This document shows positions 1-7,759 of a stretch of DNA of 64,000 nucleotides, one piece after another. The DNA comes from Staphylococcus argenteus (GTDB lineage: Bacteria; Bacillota; Bacilli; Staphylococcales; Staphylococcaceae). Positions within the stretch are counted from its first letter, which is position 1, and every line of letters begins with the position of its first letter. A model generated the notes under the pieces. It was not told where the DNA came from and searched no databases. It saw only the letters and a list, made by a program, of their open reading frames with translations. The position numbers and the translations under genes were made by a program. Location of the stretch: NCBI RefSeq assembly GCF_000236925.1, contig NC_016941.1:1984001-2048000 (forward strand), read 5' to 3'.

Positions 1-1421
1 ACCGCTATAGATAGCTTTTTGATTAATTCTTCCATTACTGGTGCAAACGCACTTTCAATAGAAGTCCATACATCAGCACCTACTAATTTTAATTTATTCA
101 TTGCTACTTTAAATCTTTCGGAGCCACTTTCAGAATCTTTAAACGTTTGATTTACTGTGCCTTGGGAATCTTCGATAGTTTTTAAAAATTCTTGATAACT
201 AAAACGACCACCTTTAATAGCATCTGCTAAATCAGGACCTGCTTTTGCACCAAATGCTTCAATCGCTAAACTTGTTGCGCTAGCTATATCCGGCGTCTTT
301 TCAATTTCTGCTAATGTCTTCTTAAATTCTTCTCTTGGATTTTTACCAGCTTTACCCCAATTGGATATAGCTTTTTTCAAACCACTGAAGGCTATTTCAG
401 TATTAACACCTGATTTCTCCCATTGAGAGAATAAAGCGATTGATTCTTTCATCTCAAAGCCCATAGCCCTCATTGGAGCACCGTATTTAGTAATGCTATC
501 AGCTAATGTATCAACACTTATACCGCTAGCCTGTGCTGCTTTCGCTACCATATCAAGTACACTTTGATACTCATCAGCTTCAATACCTGCATCACCCATT
601 GCACGCGTAATTAATTGAACGGCTTGTACGCCTTCAGAACCTGTTATGTGACTAAATTTCAAGAATGACTCTGTGGCACTCTCAAGTTCTTTGTCAGTGA
701 AACCTAACCTTGTGTTAACTTCCCCTAAAACACCGCCTACAGTCTCAGCATCTGCTGGAAAGTTGCCATAAACATCTTTAAATGAATTCTGCAACTTCTT
801 AAGCTCTCCGCCGGTTGCTCCTGTTGCTTGGGTAACTGTATCTAAACCTTTATCAACTTCTGCAAAAGCTTTTCCTGATGCTGCTGCAATACCTAAAACA
901 GGTGCGGTAACACCAATCATCATACCTTTACCAATAGATTTTAAACCATCACCCATTTTTGTTAATTTAGGTCCCATACTTTCAAAAATTTTACTGGTTT
1001 TCCCCCAGCCACTTTCTGCCATTCTTTGAGCTTCAACTTGGGCTTTTTTGAACTCTTCAAACTCAGCCGATGTTTTTTGCAATTCTCTTTCTAAATAATT
1101 CAGCTCATTTGCTTGTTTGTTATATTCTTGCCGTAATTTTTGAGCTTCTGCACTGTTTTCACCCTGTTCTTGAGATACCTTGTCATATTGCTTGGCTAAA
1201 TCATCAACATTTTTCTTATAACCTATGATAGTTCCGTCAAGTTCTTTAATCCTTTGTTGGTAACTATCAGTTGATTTTTCGGTATATTTGAAGTTGTTGC
1301 CGGTTAACTTTAAGTCAGAATTTAAAGTTTTAAAGTTTCGTTTGATTTCTGCAAATGATCTATTTAAATTTGCTGCATCCAAATCCAAACCTATAGATAA
1401 ACCTTTTATTCTTTCTCCCAT
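1..1421 (-). CDS. Phage tail tape measure protein, N-terminal part (cut by window edge)
   Basis: The reading frame is open from an ATG at 1421 to the window edge, so the C-terminal part is missing. About 473 residues are visible. They begin MGERIKGLSIGLDLDAANLN, continue with a predicted coiled coil (about residues 60-140), then a Gly/Ala-rich hydrophobic stretch (about 160-190) and a tape-measure-like region. Tape measure proteins set tail length and help DNA enter the cell. A strong ribosome-binding site (AAAGGAGGT, 1427-1435) precedes the start by 5 nt. The gene follows the tail chaperone pair, the usual order in siphoviruses. The assignment is firm; only the length is unknown. Confidence 0.9.
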   Translation of the reverse strand, partial: MGERIKGLSIGLDLDAANLNRSFAEIKRNFKTLNSDLKLTGNNFKYTEKSTDSYQQRIKELDGTIIGYKKNVDDLAKQYDKVSQEQGENSAEAQKLRQEYNKQANELNYLERELQKTSAEFEEFKKAQVEAQRMAESGWGKTSKIFESMGPKLTKMGDGLKSIGKGMMIGVTAPVLGIAAASGKAFAEVDKGLDTVTQATGATGGELKKLQNSFKDVYGNFPADAETVGGVLGEVNTRLGFTDKELESATESFLKFSHITGSEGVQAVQLITRAMGDAGIEADEYQSVLDMVAKAAQASGISVDTLADSITKYGAPMRAMGFEMKESIALFSQWEKSGVNTEIAFSGLKKAISNWGKAGKNPREEFKKTLAEIEKTPDIASATSLAIEAFGAKAGPDLADAIKGGRFSYQEFLKTIEDSQGTVNQTFKDSESGSERFKVAMNKLKLVGADVWTSIESAFAPVMEELIKKLSIA

Positions 1422-1447
1422 TTTTTACCTCCTTTCTAAAAAAGTTC

Positions 1448-1479
1448 AAAAAAATAACCCTAACCAAACGGTTAAGGTT
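1448..1479 (-). terminator. Hairpin plus U-run between tail chaperone and tape measure genes
   Basis: A 10-bp stem (1456-1465 with 1470-1479, one G-U pair) with a 4-nt loop is followed on the minus strand by A then seven T (1455-1448). It looks like an intrinsic terminator, placed inside the late operon and overlapping the stop codon of the frameshifted chaperone. It could tune tape measure expression by partial termination. Confidence 0.6.
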
Positions 1480-2016
1480 AAAATGCATCAATTAAAGCCT
1501 CTGCTTTTTCTTCAGAAATGTCATTGTTTTTATTTTGATATATGGAAAGTACATAATGAAATGGCATTTTTAAAACTTCGTTAGCGTCTTTACCATTTTC
1601 AATTAAGTCCATCATGAGAGTATCCATATTTTTCAACATTGCTTTATATGTTAAATCTTCAGGCTTTATTTCATGTTCTGGATAAAATTTCTAGTTTCCT
1701 CAGTTTGCTGACCTTGAGTAATGAAAATTACTTGTTCACGAAGTGCATTCATTCCATCAGGTGCATGCATACGTTCTTTTAAGTCTTTAACTGTGAATTG
1801 GTTATCGTAAATTTTTACAACCATATCCATCAATCTGTCAGCGATTTCTCTTGGTTTCATCGTGCTATTTTCGTCCTCAATATCATCGATTAAATCCATT
1901 GCTTCGTATACAATTTCAAATGAAATGAAGTGTGGTGTTAAGTACGTTTGTAATTTAATTTCATTTGCTTTCGGGTCTTCTACTAATTGAATAATGTTAC
2001 GTTTTAATTTTGCCAT
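1478..2016 (-). CDS. Tail assembly chaperone gpGT-like product made by -1 frameshift
   Basis: A second frame overlaps the end of the 116-aa chaperone gene and continues to a TAA at 1478-1480. The heptamer A AAT TTT (1684-1690, minus strand) has the X XXY YYZ form in the correct frame. Slipping back one base gives 111 residues of the upstream protein plus 68 new ones, 179 aa in all. Siphoviruses commonly make gpG and gpGT this way, just upstream of the tape measure gene, to chaperone its assembly. The second frame has no good start of its own. Frameshifting is inferred from sequence and position. Confidence 0.8.
1666..2016 (-). CDS. Tail assembly chaperone (gpG-like)
   Basis: This 116-aa acidic protein lies between the major tail protein and tape measure genes, the standard place of the gpG tail assembly chaperone. 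It starts MAKLKRNIIQLVEDPKANEI and has a ribosome-binding site AAGGAGAG about 9 nt upstream. A slippery heptamer lies five codons before its stop, so a fraction of ribosomes should extend it into the gpGT form. The family coats the tape measure protein during tail-tube assembly and is absent from virions. The function is assigned from gene order, size and frameshift signal rather than from a motif. Confidence 0.8.
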   Translation of the reverse strand: MAKLKRNIIQLVEDPKANEIKLQTYLTPHFISFEIVYEAMDLIDDIEDENSTMKPREIADRLMDMVVKIYDNQFTVKDLKERMHAPDGMNALREQVIFITQGQQTEETRNFIQNMK

Positions 2017-2040
2017 TTTATAATACTCTCCTTATTTTCA

Positions 2041-2066
2041 AATAAAATAGAGGGGTTGCCCCCTCT
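2041..2066 (-). terminator. Hairpin after the tail tube gene region
   Basis: A 7-bp GC-rich stem (2049-2055 with 2060-2066) with loop TTGC is followed on the minus strand by TATTTTATT. Its outer base is the first base of the stop codon of the Ig-like frame. It probably acts as a partial terminator between the tail tube and chaperone genes. Confidence 0.6.
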
Positions 2067-2347
2067 TATGCTTCTACATTTATTGTTATAGTGTCACTCA
2101 TATTACCAACTGTTGCTTTAACCGTAGCAATGCCTTGTGCTTCCGCAGTAACTTGACCATCTCTATTGATTGATACAATATTCGTTTGATCTGTTGTGTA
2201 TTTCAATAACTTACTTTGATTAGATGGCTCTACTACAACATTTAAATCGTATGTGTCGCCAACTTTAAGTGTTTTAATGCTATCTGGTATATTAACCGAC
2301 TTTACCGCAGTTTCCGATGAAGCCGGTTTCGTTACAAAGTTTCTTCG
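2066..2347 (-). CDS. Ig-like (Big_2 type) domain in the -1 frame after the major tail protein
   Basis: The -1 frame is open from 2347 to a TAA at 2066-2068 and begins before the stop of the major tail protein (2332). About 90 residues have Ig-like features: SIKTLKVGDTYDLNVVVEP, then a TDQTNIVSINRDGQVTAEA segment and a closing GIATVKATVG strand, as in bacterial Ig-like group 2 domains. There is no ATG, GTG or TTG at its start. It is most likely a C-terminal extension of some tail tube subunits made by frameshifting. The GAA GAA ACT TTG TAA context is not a classical heptamer, so the mechanism is unclear. Such domains decorate phage tails and may bind carbohydrate. Confidence 0.65.
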   Translation of the reverse strand, partial: RRNFVTKPASSETAVKSVNIPDSIKTLKVGDTYDLNVVVEPSNQSKLLKYTTDQTNIVSINRDGQVTAEAQGIATVKATVGNMSDTITINVEA

Positions 2348-2976
2348 TTATCCTCTGTCACGTTTCCAGTATATTCTTCGCCTAAAATTTTCTTTAAGAA
2401 AGCCTCTTCGCCTTTTTCACCGTCGCCACCATGATTTGTCATGTTAGCTGAGTCAAAGATATATTTACGTACAGACTTTTTATTATCAACTAAAGGGAAA
2501 AGTGCCTCACCTTCAACCTCTTCACTTGAGAAATCCCAATCTTTCTCAGCCGTTTCTCCATCGATTTTAGGATTTGTAAACATAACTTTAGGTAATAAAA
2601 CTGTTCTAAATGTACCGTCTCTACGCTCTTGTCTGAACCATACAGCTACGTAATTGTTTTGTTTACCTTGTTTCTCTTCGTAAACGCCATCTTCATCATA
2701 ATCTTCATTAAAAACAATTTTGCGAATCTCTTTAGGGAACGCATGCATTTGTAATGAGATTTTACCTTCTCCGTCTGTATTCCCTGATTCAATTGGACCG
2801 CCATCAGCATAAGCTGTTTTTAGTTCTCCACCAGTTTCAACACCAATTTTTTGTAATCCTCTTGTTTTTGTAATATCACTATATTTTAATTCCGCGCCTT
2901 CTTTCGTTAATTTAGCGAAACCTAAATCAGTAATGTTAATATACGCCTTTGGCGCACTTGCATGTTTTACTGCCAT
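2332..2976 (-). CDS. Major tail (tube) protein
   Basis: The 214-aa protein starts MAVKHASAPKAYINITDLGF and matches the phi13/TP901-type major tail protein pattern in length and N-terminus (residues about 1-190 form the tube fold). It polymerises into the tail tube. It sits between the tail-completion genes and the tail chaperones. The ribosome-binding site AAGGAGGA lies 6-7 nt before the ATG. An Ig-like frame follows directly and probably extends part of the product. Confidence 0.85.
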   Translation of the reverse strand: MAVKHASAPKAYINITDLGFAKLTKEGAELKYSDITKTRGLQKIGVETGGELKTAYADGGPIESGNTDGEGKISLQMHAFPKEIRKIVFNEDYDEDGVYEEKQGKQNNYVAVWFRQERRDGTFRTVLLPKVMFTNPKIDGETAEKDWDFSSEEVEGEALFPLVDNKKSVRKYIFDSANMTNHGGDGEKGEEAFLKKILGEEYTGNVTEDNEETL

Positions 2977-3384
2977 TTAATTTTCCTCCTTATAAAAAAT
3001 GCCCTCGTAAACGCGAGAGCTTCTATATGTTTTAAATTCTTCTATATATTCCAGTTTTCCATTTGAAACATTTCCCATTTTTAGTTCAGACCATAATAAC
3101 TTTTGAATGCGATTAGATATCTTATTTCTTATGATTCTCGCATTATATTCATCATTGTACTTAACAAAAACATCTATTTGGACAATATAACTATATGCAC
3201 ACTCATCTCCGTCAGTATAAGTTGTAGGTATTGGGTCGTCGATATCGTCAATAACAATAAAAGGTACATCAGTATCTTTTACATTAGGGTATTTATTGAA
3301 CTTAATATTATTGATATTTACGTGCTCTCTAATAATTCTGTCTTGACTAATCACTTCATGAACTTTGTACAAAATATCAATCAC
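2977..3384 (-). CDS. Tail terminator/completion protein (DUF806-like)
   Basis: This 135-aa protein (MIDILYKVHEVISQDRIIRE) lies directly upstream of the major tail protein. Its start overlaps the stop of the preceding gene (ATGA-type junction at 3381-3384). Size, position and the alternating hydrophobic pattern (FIVIDDI, SYIVQIDVFV) fit the tail terminator family that caps the tail tube and joins it to the head, DUF806-like in staphylococcal phages. The family name is recalled, and no catalytic motif is expected. Confidence 0.65.
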   Translation of the reverse strand: MIDILYKVHEVISQDRIIREHVNINNIKFNKYPNVKDTDVPFIVIDDIDDPIPTTYTDGDECAYSYIVQIDVFVKYNDEYNARIIRNKISNRIQKLLWSELKMGNVSNGKLEYIEEFKTYRSSRVYEGIFYKEEN

Positions 3385-3785
3385 AATTTTTTCAACTCCC
3401 TTTTTAGCGTCTCAAAATACTTATTTTGCCCTTGTCTTATTGCTCTATTAACACCGCCCATAGCTTTAGGTTTGATAAATTTACCTGTTTCTTTTTGAAC
3501 GTGTCCATATTCAATTAAATGTACGATTTTATAACGGTCTTTAGAACCTCGCCAATGAACAGTAATTGTACGTTTTCCGTTTATCCATTCAGGTTTACTA
3601 AAACTTACCTCATTAATTAATGCTCCCGTATCTTTTGAGGGCTTTAGTTGTTTTTTTACTTCTTCAACAATTACCTTAGCACCAGCTATTAACGCCTTAT
3701 CTTGAACTTTTACCATCTCTTTTATGCCAAAACGTTTTTCTAATTCTCTTTCTAATGCTTTATCACCTATCACTTTCACACTCAT
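3381..3785 (-). CDS. HK97 gp10-like head-tail joining protein
   Basis: The 134-aa basic protein (MSVKVIGDKALERELEKRFG) has the N-terminal helix and the KVIVEEVKKQLKPSKDTGAL segment typical of HK97 gp10-like neck or tail-completion proteins. It overlaps both neighbours by 4 nt, so the morphogenesis genes are probably translationally coupled. It likely builds the neck between connector and tail. The C-terminus is rich in Lys and Arg (residues about 110-134). Confidence 0.75.
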   Translation of the reverse strand: MSVKVIGDKALERELEKRFGIKEMVKVQDKALIAGAKVIVEEVKKQLKPSKDTGALINEVSFSKPEWINGKRTITVHWRGSKDRYKIVHLIEYGHVQKETGKFIKPKAMGGVNRAIRQGQNKYFETLKRELKKL

Positions 3786-4144
3786 GAACTATATCCTCCA
3801 CGAATCATAATAAAGTCTTTATTATCCAAATCTGGTGATACTTGCTTAATATTCAAACGATTTTTGAAATATCTTGATTCAATTTCAAGATAATGTTCTT
3901 CACTGGGTAAATAATCACCTTGCGGATCACGAATGTATAACTTGACGTCGTTATGCGTTCCATTTGCAATAGCTTGCTCTAATTCGCGCAACCAAACACC
4001 ATCAACGCTAGCCCAACAACTATACAAAAGTTTTTCTTCGCTTTCTCCAGCTTCAGGACCATCATTTTCAATGTACTTATAAAAGTGAACACGTGTTTTT
4101 AGTCGTCTCGTCGTTATTTTAGGTTTTTTAAATGGTTTCCTCAT
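3782..4144 (-). CDS. Head-tail adaptor / head closure protein
   Basis: The frame is open from 4174, but the start at 4144 (MRKPFKKPKITTRRLKTRVH, about 120 aa) has a GGAGGT ribosome-binding site 8 nt upstream and is preferred. Homologues of this size begin with a basic stretch followed by TRVHFYKY and a segment like CWASVDGVWLRELEQA, the pattern of SPP1 gp16-like head closure proteins. These bind under the connector and stop DNA leaking out. It overlaps the upstream connector gene by 17 nt. Confidence 0.75.
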   Translation of the reverse strand: MRKPFKKPKITTRRLKTRVHFYKYIENDGPEAGESEEKLLYSCWASVDGVWLRELEQAIANGTHNDVKLYIRDPQGDYLPSEEHYLEIESRYFKNRLNIKQVSPDLDNKDFIMIRGGYSS

Positions 4145-4409
4145 CGTCCTCAACCTCCACAAGGCTAATGCCAAAGTCGATTAAATCAACTCTATAGTTT
4201 TCATTAAAGTATTCTAGTAGATCTTGATAAGCGTAACGGGCACGATTTAATACCAATTCTCTACCAATCAAGTTTTTATCGATATCAAACTTGCCATAAT
4301 CTCTTTGTAACTTTTCGTAAGATCTTTTCAAAAGTTTTTCAATATAACTGTCTTCACTTGTATGGTCAATTTTTTCCATATCTTTAAAATCTTGAACAAG
4401 TTCATCCAT
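4128..4409 (-). CDS. Head-tail connector protein (gp6-like)
   Basis: This 93-aa mainly helical acidic protein lies between the capsid region and the head-closure gene, the place of HK97 gp6/SPP1 gp15-like connectors. Features are an N-terminal acidic helix, a central YEKLQRDYGKFDID segment and a closing helix YAYQDLLEYFNENYRVD. It probably forms the ring that attaches to the portal. Ribosome-binding site AGGTGA lies 4 nt before the ATG. The assignment rests on order, size and fold type. Confidence 0.7.
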   Translation of the reverse strand: MDELVQDFKDMEKIDHTSEDSYIEKLLKRSYEKLQRDYGKFDIDKNLIGRELVLNRARYAYQDLLEYFNENYRVDLIDFGISLVEVEDDEETI

Positions 4410-4417
4410 GAAATCAC

Positions 4418-4696
4418 CTACGCATTCAATAAATCAATAATTTCATTTTTCAATGCGCTTTTAGGTATTTCCACTTTATTTCTTTCTGCAATTTCTAATA
4501 GTTCATTTTTAGAAAATTTGTCTAAAGCTTTGATATAAACCTGATTGTATTTATTGACTTCGTTATTAGTTAACAAGTCAATTCGAGTCTCCTCGTATCC
4601 CTTAGCCGGATAAATATCATAGATGTTGTATTTATGATATTTATGAGCGATATCTGTATAGGGTCTGACTACAGCATGTTTCATTACTTCGCTCAT
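4418..4696 (-). CDS. Small structural-region protein with Rho-N/SAP-like C-terminus
   Basis: The 92-aa protein has a tyrosine-rich N-terminal half and a C-terminal helix-extended-loop-helix (residues about 58-92: FSKNELLEIAERNKVEIPKS followed by ALKNEIIDLL) that resembles Rho N-terminal or SAP-like modules, which bind nucleic acid. It lies between the capsid and connector genes, where many siphoviruses carry a small accessory capsid protein. Its exact role is unknown. Ribosome-binding site AGAGGTGATAAG precedes the ATG. Confidence 0.6.
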   Translation of the reverse strand: MSEVMKHAVVRPYTDIAHKYHKYNIYDIYPAKGYEETRIDLLTNNEVNKYNQVYIKALDKFSKNELLEIAERNKVEIPKSALKNEIIDLLNA

Positions 4697-4714
4697 CTTA
4701 TCACCTCTTTATGT

Positions 4715-5854
4715 TTATAATGTTTCGCCACTATCGACAGGCTCAGATGTTGCTAACGCCAATTTGTGAACTGCTGCAGCTTTGTTATCAAAAGCTTTAC
4801 CATAAGCAAATTGCTTTGCAGTGTATAGCTCTAAATCTTCCAAAGCTAGCGTTTGATCAAACTTCTTGATGTTAATTCCTCCACCTAAGTATGCATGATA
4901 ACGACCTTCTACAAATGTAGTTACTTCTCCAGAAACTTGTGCTAGTGACTCAACAATATTCAAGTTAAATGGTAATGCAGTAACATATACACCTTGAGCA
5001 TTTAGGTGTGTGTATTGTGCTTGAATATCAAAAGCATCACTAGGATTAACAACCATGTGCACTTTACCTTTAACTGCAACTGCTTTGCCCTTTTCATTTA
5101 TTGAATGGTGTTTATATACTTTCGTCAACTCTAAAACTGTAGTTTTAGGGTCTTTAAAAGATAATGTAGATGTAATATCCTTTTTAGGATATTCGCCACC
5201 TGAAACAGACACACCCTCTTGAACTTGTCGAATCAAACCAATTGGTTGATCTTTACCTGTTCCATTTAAAAATGCTGCTTCTAATGCAACTGCAAAAGCT
5301 TCTTCAATTTGAATTTTCACGAATGATTCAATCCATGCAGGACCAAAGTCTTTTAAATCTTTTGGAATTACAACAAAAGCAGTCAACTTGTTTTGAATTG
5401 CTTCTTCTTCACTAAATGCTGCATCTAACTGGCCTTTAATTTCGCCGTGAATTTTACCCCAAACAGCTTGGCCTTTAGTTTCAGATTTTAAGAATTTCAA
5501 ACGTAATCCAACATTTTTCAACCCAATGACTTGTAATAACGGATGTGCCGTTGTTAAATCTTCAAAAATACGATCAATTGTTTCTTGCGGGATTAGTTTC
5601 TCTTCTTTGTAACCGACTTCTTTATTAATTTCATTGAAAAACTTGCGTTGTTCAGCATTCAACTTTTTATCGGCATTCGGCATATTTAAAATTCCTTCTG
5701 CTTCAGCTTTAGCTTGTGCTCTAGCTTCTTCAAATAATTCGTTAATCATATCAGAATATAACTGACCTTGTACTTCTTGAGACTCACCATTTTTTACTGC
5801 TTCTAAAAACTCTGTACGAGCATTTTTAAAATCATCACTTAATTTAACTGTCAT
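4715..5854 (-). CDS. Major capsid protein (HK97 fold)
   Basis: The chosen start (MTVKLSDDFKNARTEFLEAV, about 379 aa) has a GGGAGGT site 6 nt upstream; an in-frame ATG at 5878 lacks one. The N-terminal about 115 residues are a charged, helical scaffold-like delta domain (DMINELFEEARAQAKAEAEG) that the upstream ClpP-type protease probably removes. The rest has HK97 capsid features, including an SLSFKDPKTTVLELTKVY segment and a C-terminal TLALEDLELYTAKQFAYGKA region. It forms the icosahedral shell. It follows portal and protease in the normal order. Confidence 0.9.
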   Translation of the reverse strand: MTVKLSDDFKNARTEFLEAVKNGESQEVQGQLYSDMINELFEEARAQAKAEAEGILNMPNADKKLNAEQRKFFNEINKEVGYKEEKLIPQETIDRIFEDLTTAHPLLQVIGLKNVGLRLKFLKSETKGQAVWGKIHGEIKGQLDAAFSEEEAIQNKLTAFVVIPKDLKDFGPAWIESFVKIQIEEAFAVALEAAFLNGTGKDQPIGLIRQVQEGVSVSGGEYPKKDITSTLSFKDPKTTVLELTKVYKHHSINEKGKAVAVKGKVHMVVNPSDAFDIQAQYTHLNAQGVYVTALPFNLNIVESLAQVSGEVTTFVEGRYHAYLGGGINIKKFDQTLALEDLELYTAKQFAYGKAFDNKAAAVHKLALATSEPVDSGETL

Positions 5855-5877
5855 TTTATGACCTCCCATTTTTTGCA

Positions 5878-6600
5878 TTAAAAAAGAAACCTATTAAAAC
5901 CACTTTCGTTAACAGTGTTTTTAGGTTTCTCATTTGTATTATTCATTTTTTCAATTACCTTATTTGCTATAGCGTCAATATCGATTTTCATTTCTGGTGT
6001 TTTACTTACAAGTGCAGTAACACGATTTATTACATCATCTGATAGCATTTGTCCTGAATTAGCAACCAACCGCGGTGCTGCTTCATCAAACATCTTACTG
6101 TCAGCAAATCCGTGTTCAACTGCGTCTTGTGCGTTGAACCAAGTTTCTTTGTTCATAAGACTTAATATTTCATCTTCTGTTTTACCGGTTTTATTGATGT
6201 ATGCATTAGCAATACCTCTGTTTACACCATCTAACATATCAACTGTTTTCTGCATTTCGTTTATGTCACCCATTGCCATCGTCCAAGCATTATGAATCAT
6301 TATTTGTGCTGTCGGACTTATTTCAATATGATCACCCGCCATAGCAATTACTGAGGCGGCACTTGCTGCAACACCAACAATTTTAATGTTAACTTTACCA
6401 GGATACGTTTTTAATGATGTGTAAATTTCGCTACCACTATATACATCACCGCCACCACTGTTGATAATAACGTCAATATCTTCATTAGTATCAGGAAGTG
6501 AATCAGCAATGTCTTTTGGAGAAGTAGCATCCATTTCTAACATTTCATAAATCCATTTGTCATCATTTGGAATAATTGCACCTTTAACGTTTATCTTCAT
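5878..6600 (-). CDS. Head maturation protease, ClpP/S14 type
   Basis: This 240-aa protein belongs to the ClpP-like S14 prohead protease family. The nucleophile is probably Ser80 in VGVAASAASVIAMAG and the histidine His103 in AQIMIHNAWTMAMG; the INSGGGDVYSG loop (about 47-56) matches the ClpP oxyanion region. It should cleave the capsid delta domain during head maturation. The last about 40 residues (PEMKIDIDAIANKVIEKMNN) may be a scaffold tail. It overlaps the portal gene by 4 nt and has a GGTGGTGATG ribosome-binding region. Confidence 0.9.
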   Translation of the reverse strand: MKINVKGAIIPNDDKWIYEMLEMDATSPKDIADSLPDTNEDIDVIINSGGGDVYSGSEIYTSLKTYPGKVNIKIVGVAASAASVIAMAGDHIEISPTAQIMIHNAWTMAMGDINEMQKTVDMLDGVNRGIANAYINKTGKTEDEILSLMNKETWFNAQDAVEHGFADSKMFDEAAPRLVANSGQMLSDDVINRVTALVSKTPEMKIDIDAIANKVIEKMNNTNEKPKNTVNESGFNRFLF

Positions 6601-7745
6601 TTTTCATCACCACCTTTCAATGTACTACCATTTTCGTTTGCTTTTTCGTAGTTCTTCGTCACTAGATATTCGTCTAATTCAGGATTGTCAGACGGTTCTT
6701 CACCTAACATTATTCTTACTTCATTACGTGTAAATGAACCACTGCTTACAAGCTTGTCAATTGCTTCTGAATGTTCAAGTGGCGATTTTTTATTAACACC
6801 AATTACTACAACTCGATTACCTTCTAAATATTCTTTTCGGTTGTATAGCTTTGCATTCAATTCGTTTTCAATTTTCTTAAGTAATGGATTTAAGCAAAAC
6901 TTTTCAAAAATCTTCATATTCTTTTCAAGATCTGCTGTTTCACCATAAATAAGACCTGGTGGAATGCCGATAATCAGCGCAACATTTTTAATTGCATCTT
7001 TTAATAAGTCTGACATTTCATTAAATGCCATATTGTTTGATTTACCGTTTGAAAGTTCTTCATAATCAAAACCTTTAGTTAACGGAGCTATTGCAATTTG
7101 ATTCTCACTAAATGACTTAAACATCTTTTTCATAAAAGCATTCATTAGCTCTCGTTGTCCTTTTTCCATAGAGCTACTTTCTGTTTTGACTATGCCTCGT
7201 ATTTGATAATTTTTCATTTGTGCGTCAATCATTCGTCCGAATATTTTTCCGTAATCTTCAAATAATGATTCGACTAAATGCATGATTTGATTGTTGTTAA
7301 ATTTCAAATAAATAACTTCATCCATTTTAAAAGAACGGTTAAATGTATATTCTTTTACTTCAACACTTTCGAAAATATCATCATATAAAGCGTATTCTTT
7401 GCGGTAAAAGCTATCAGCAATCAATAATTCTTTTTTGTCTGATACAATGATTAGAACTTCATTGTCGTAAATCAATTTATACATGACATGTTGCCAAAAT
7501 GTATCACTAGACATGTCTGTGTTAGGTTTAACATTCAATTTGTAATATGTGTCATTCATTTGCGATTTATAACCTTTTAATACTTTGAATTGACTTTGTG
7601 CTACTGCCTTTGCTAAAAATTCTATACAACTATCTAGTGCTAATCTTTTAACATATGCTTGATTAGATAAATCTTCGATTACGTCATAGTCAAACATCCA
7701 CTTTAAATCTTCGCGACGATTAAAAATTTTTCCTAAGATTCCCAT
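6597..7745 (-). CDS. Phage portal protein
   Basis: The 382-aa protein begins MGILGKIFNRREDLKWMFDY and has the HK97-family portal pattern, including LDSCIEFLAKAVAQSQFKVL near residue 38 and NVALIIGIPPGLIYGE near residue 255. The portal forms the dodecameric DNA channel at one capsid vertex and docks the terminase. It lies between terminase and protease genes. Ribosome-binding site AAAGGAGGT lies 4 nt before the ATG. Confidence 0.9.
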   Translation of the reverse strand: MGILGKIFNRREDLKWMFDYDVIEDLSNQAYVKRLALDSCIEFLAKAVAQSQFKVLKGYKSQMNDTYYKLNVKPNTDMSSDTFWQHVMYKLIYDNEVLIIVSDKKELLIADSFYRKEYALYDDIFESVEVKEYTFNRSFKMDEVIYLKFNNNQIMHLVESLFEDYGKIFGRMIDAQMKNYQIRGIVKTESSSMEKGQRELMNAFMKKMFKSFSENQIAIAPLTKGFDYEELSNGKSNNMAFNEMSDLLKDAIKNVALIIGIPPGLIYGETADLEKNMKIFEKFCLNPLLKKIENELNAKLYNRKEYLEGNRVVVIGVNKKSPLEHSEAIDKLVSSGSFTRNEVRIMLGEEPSDNPELDEYLVTKNYEKANENGSTLKGGDEK

Positions 7746-7759
7746 TTTGCACCTCCTTT

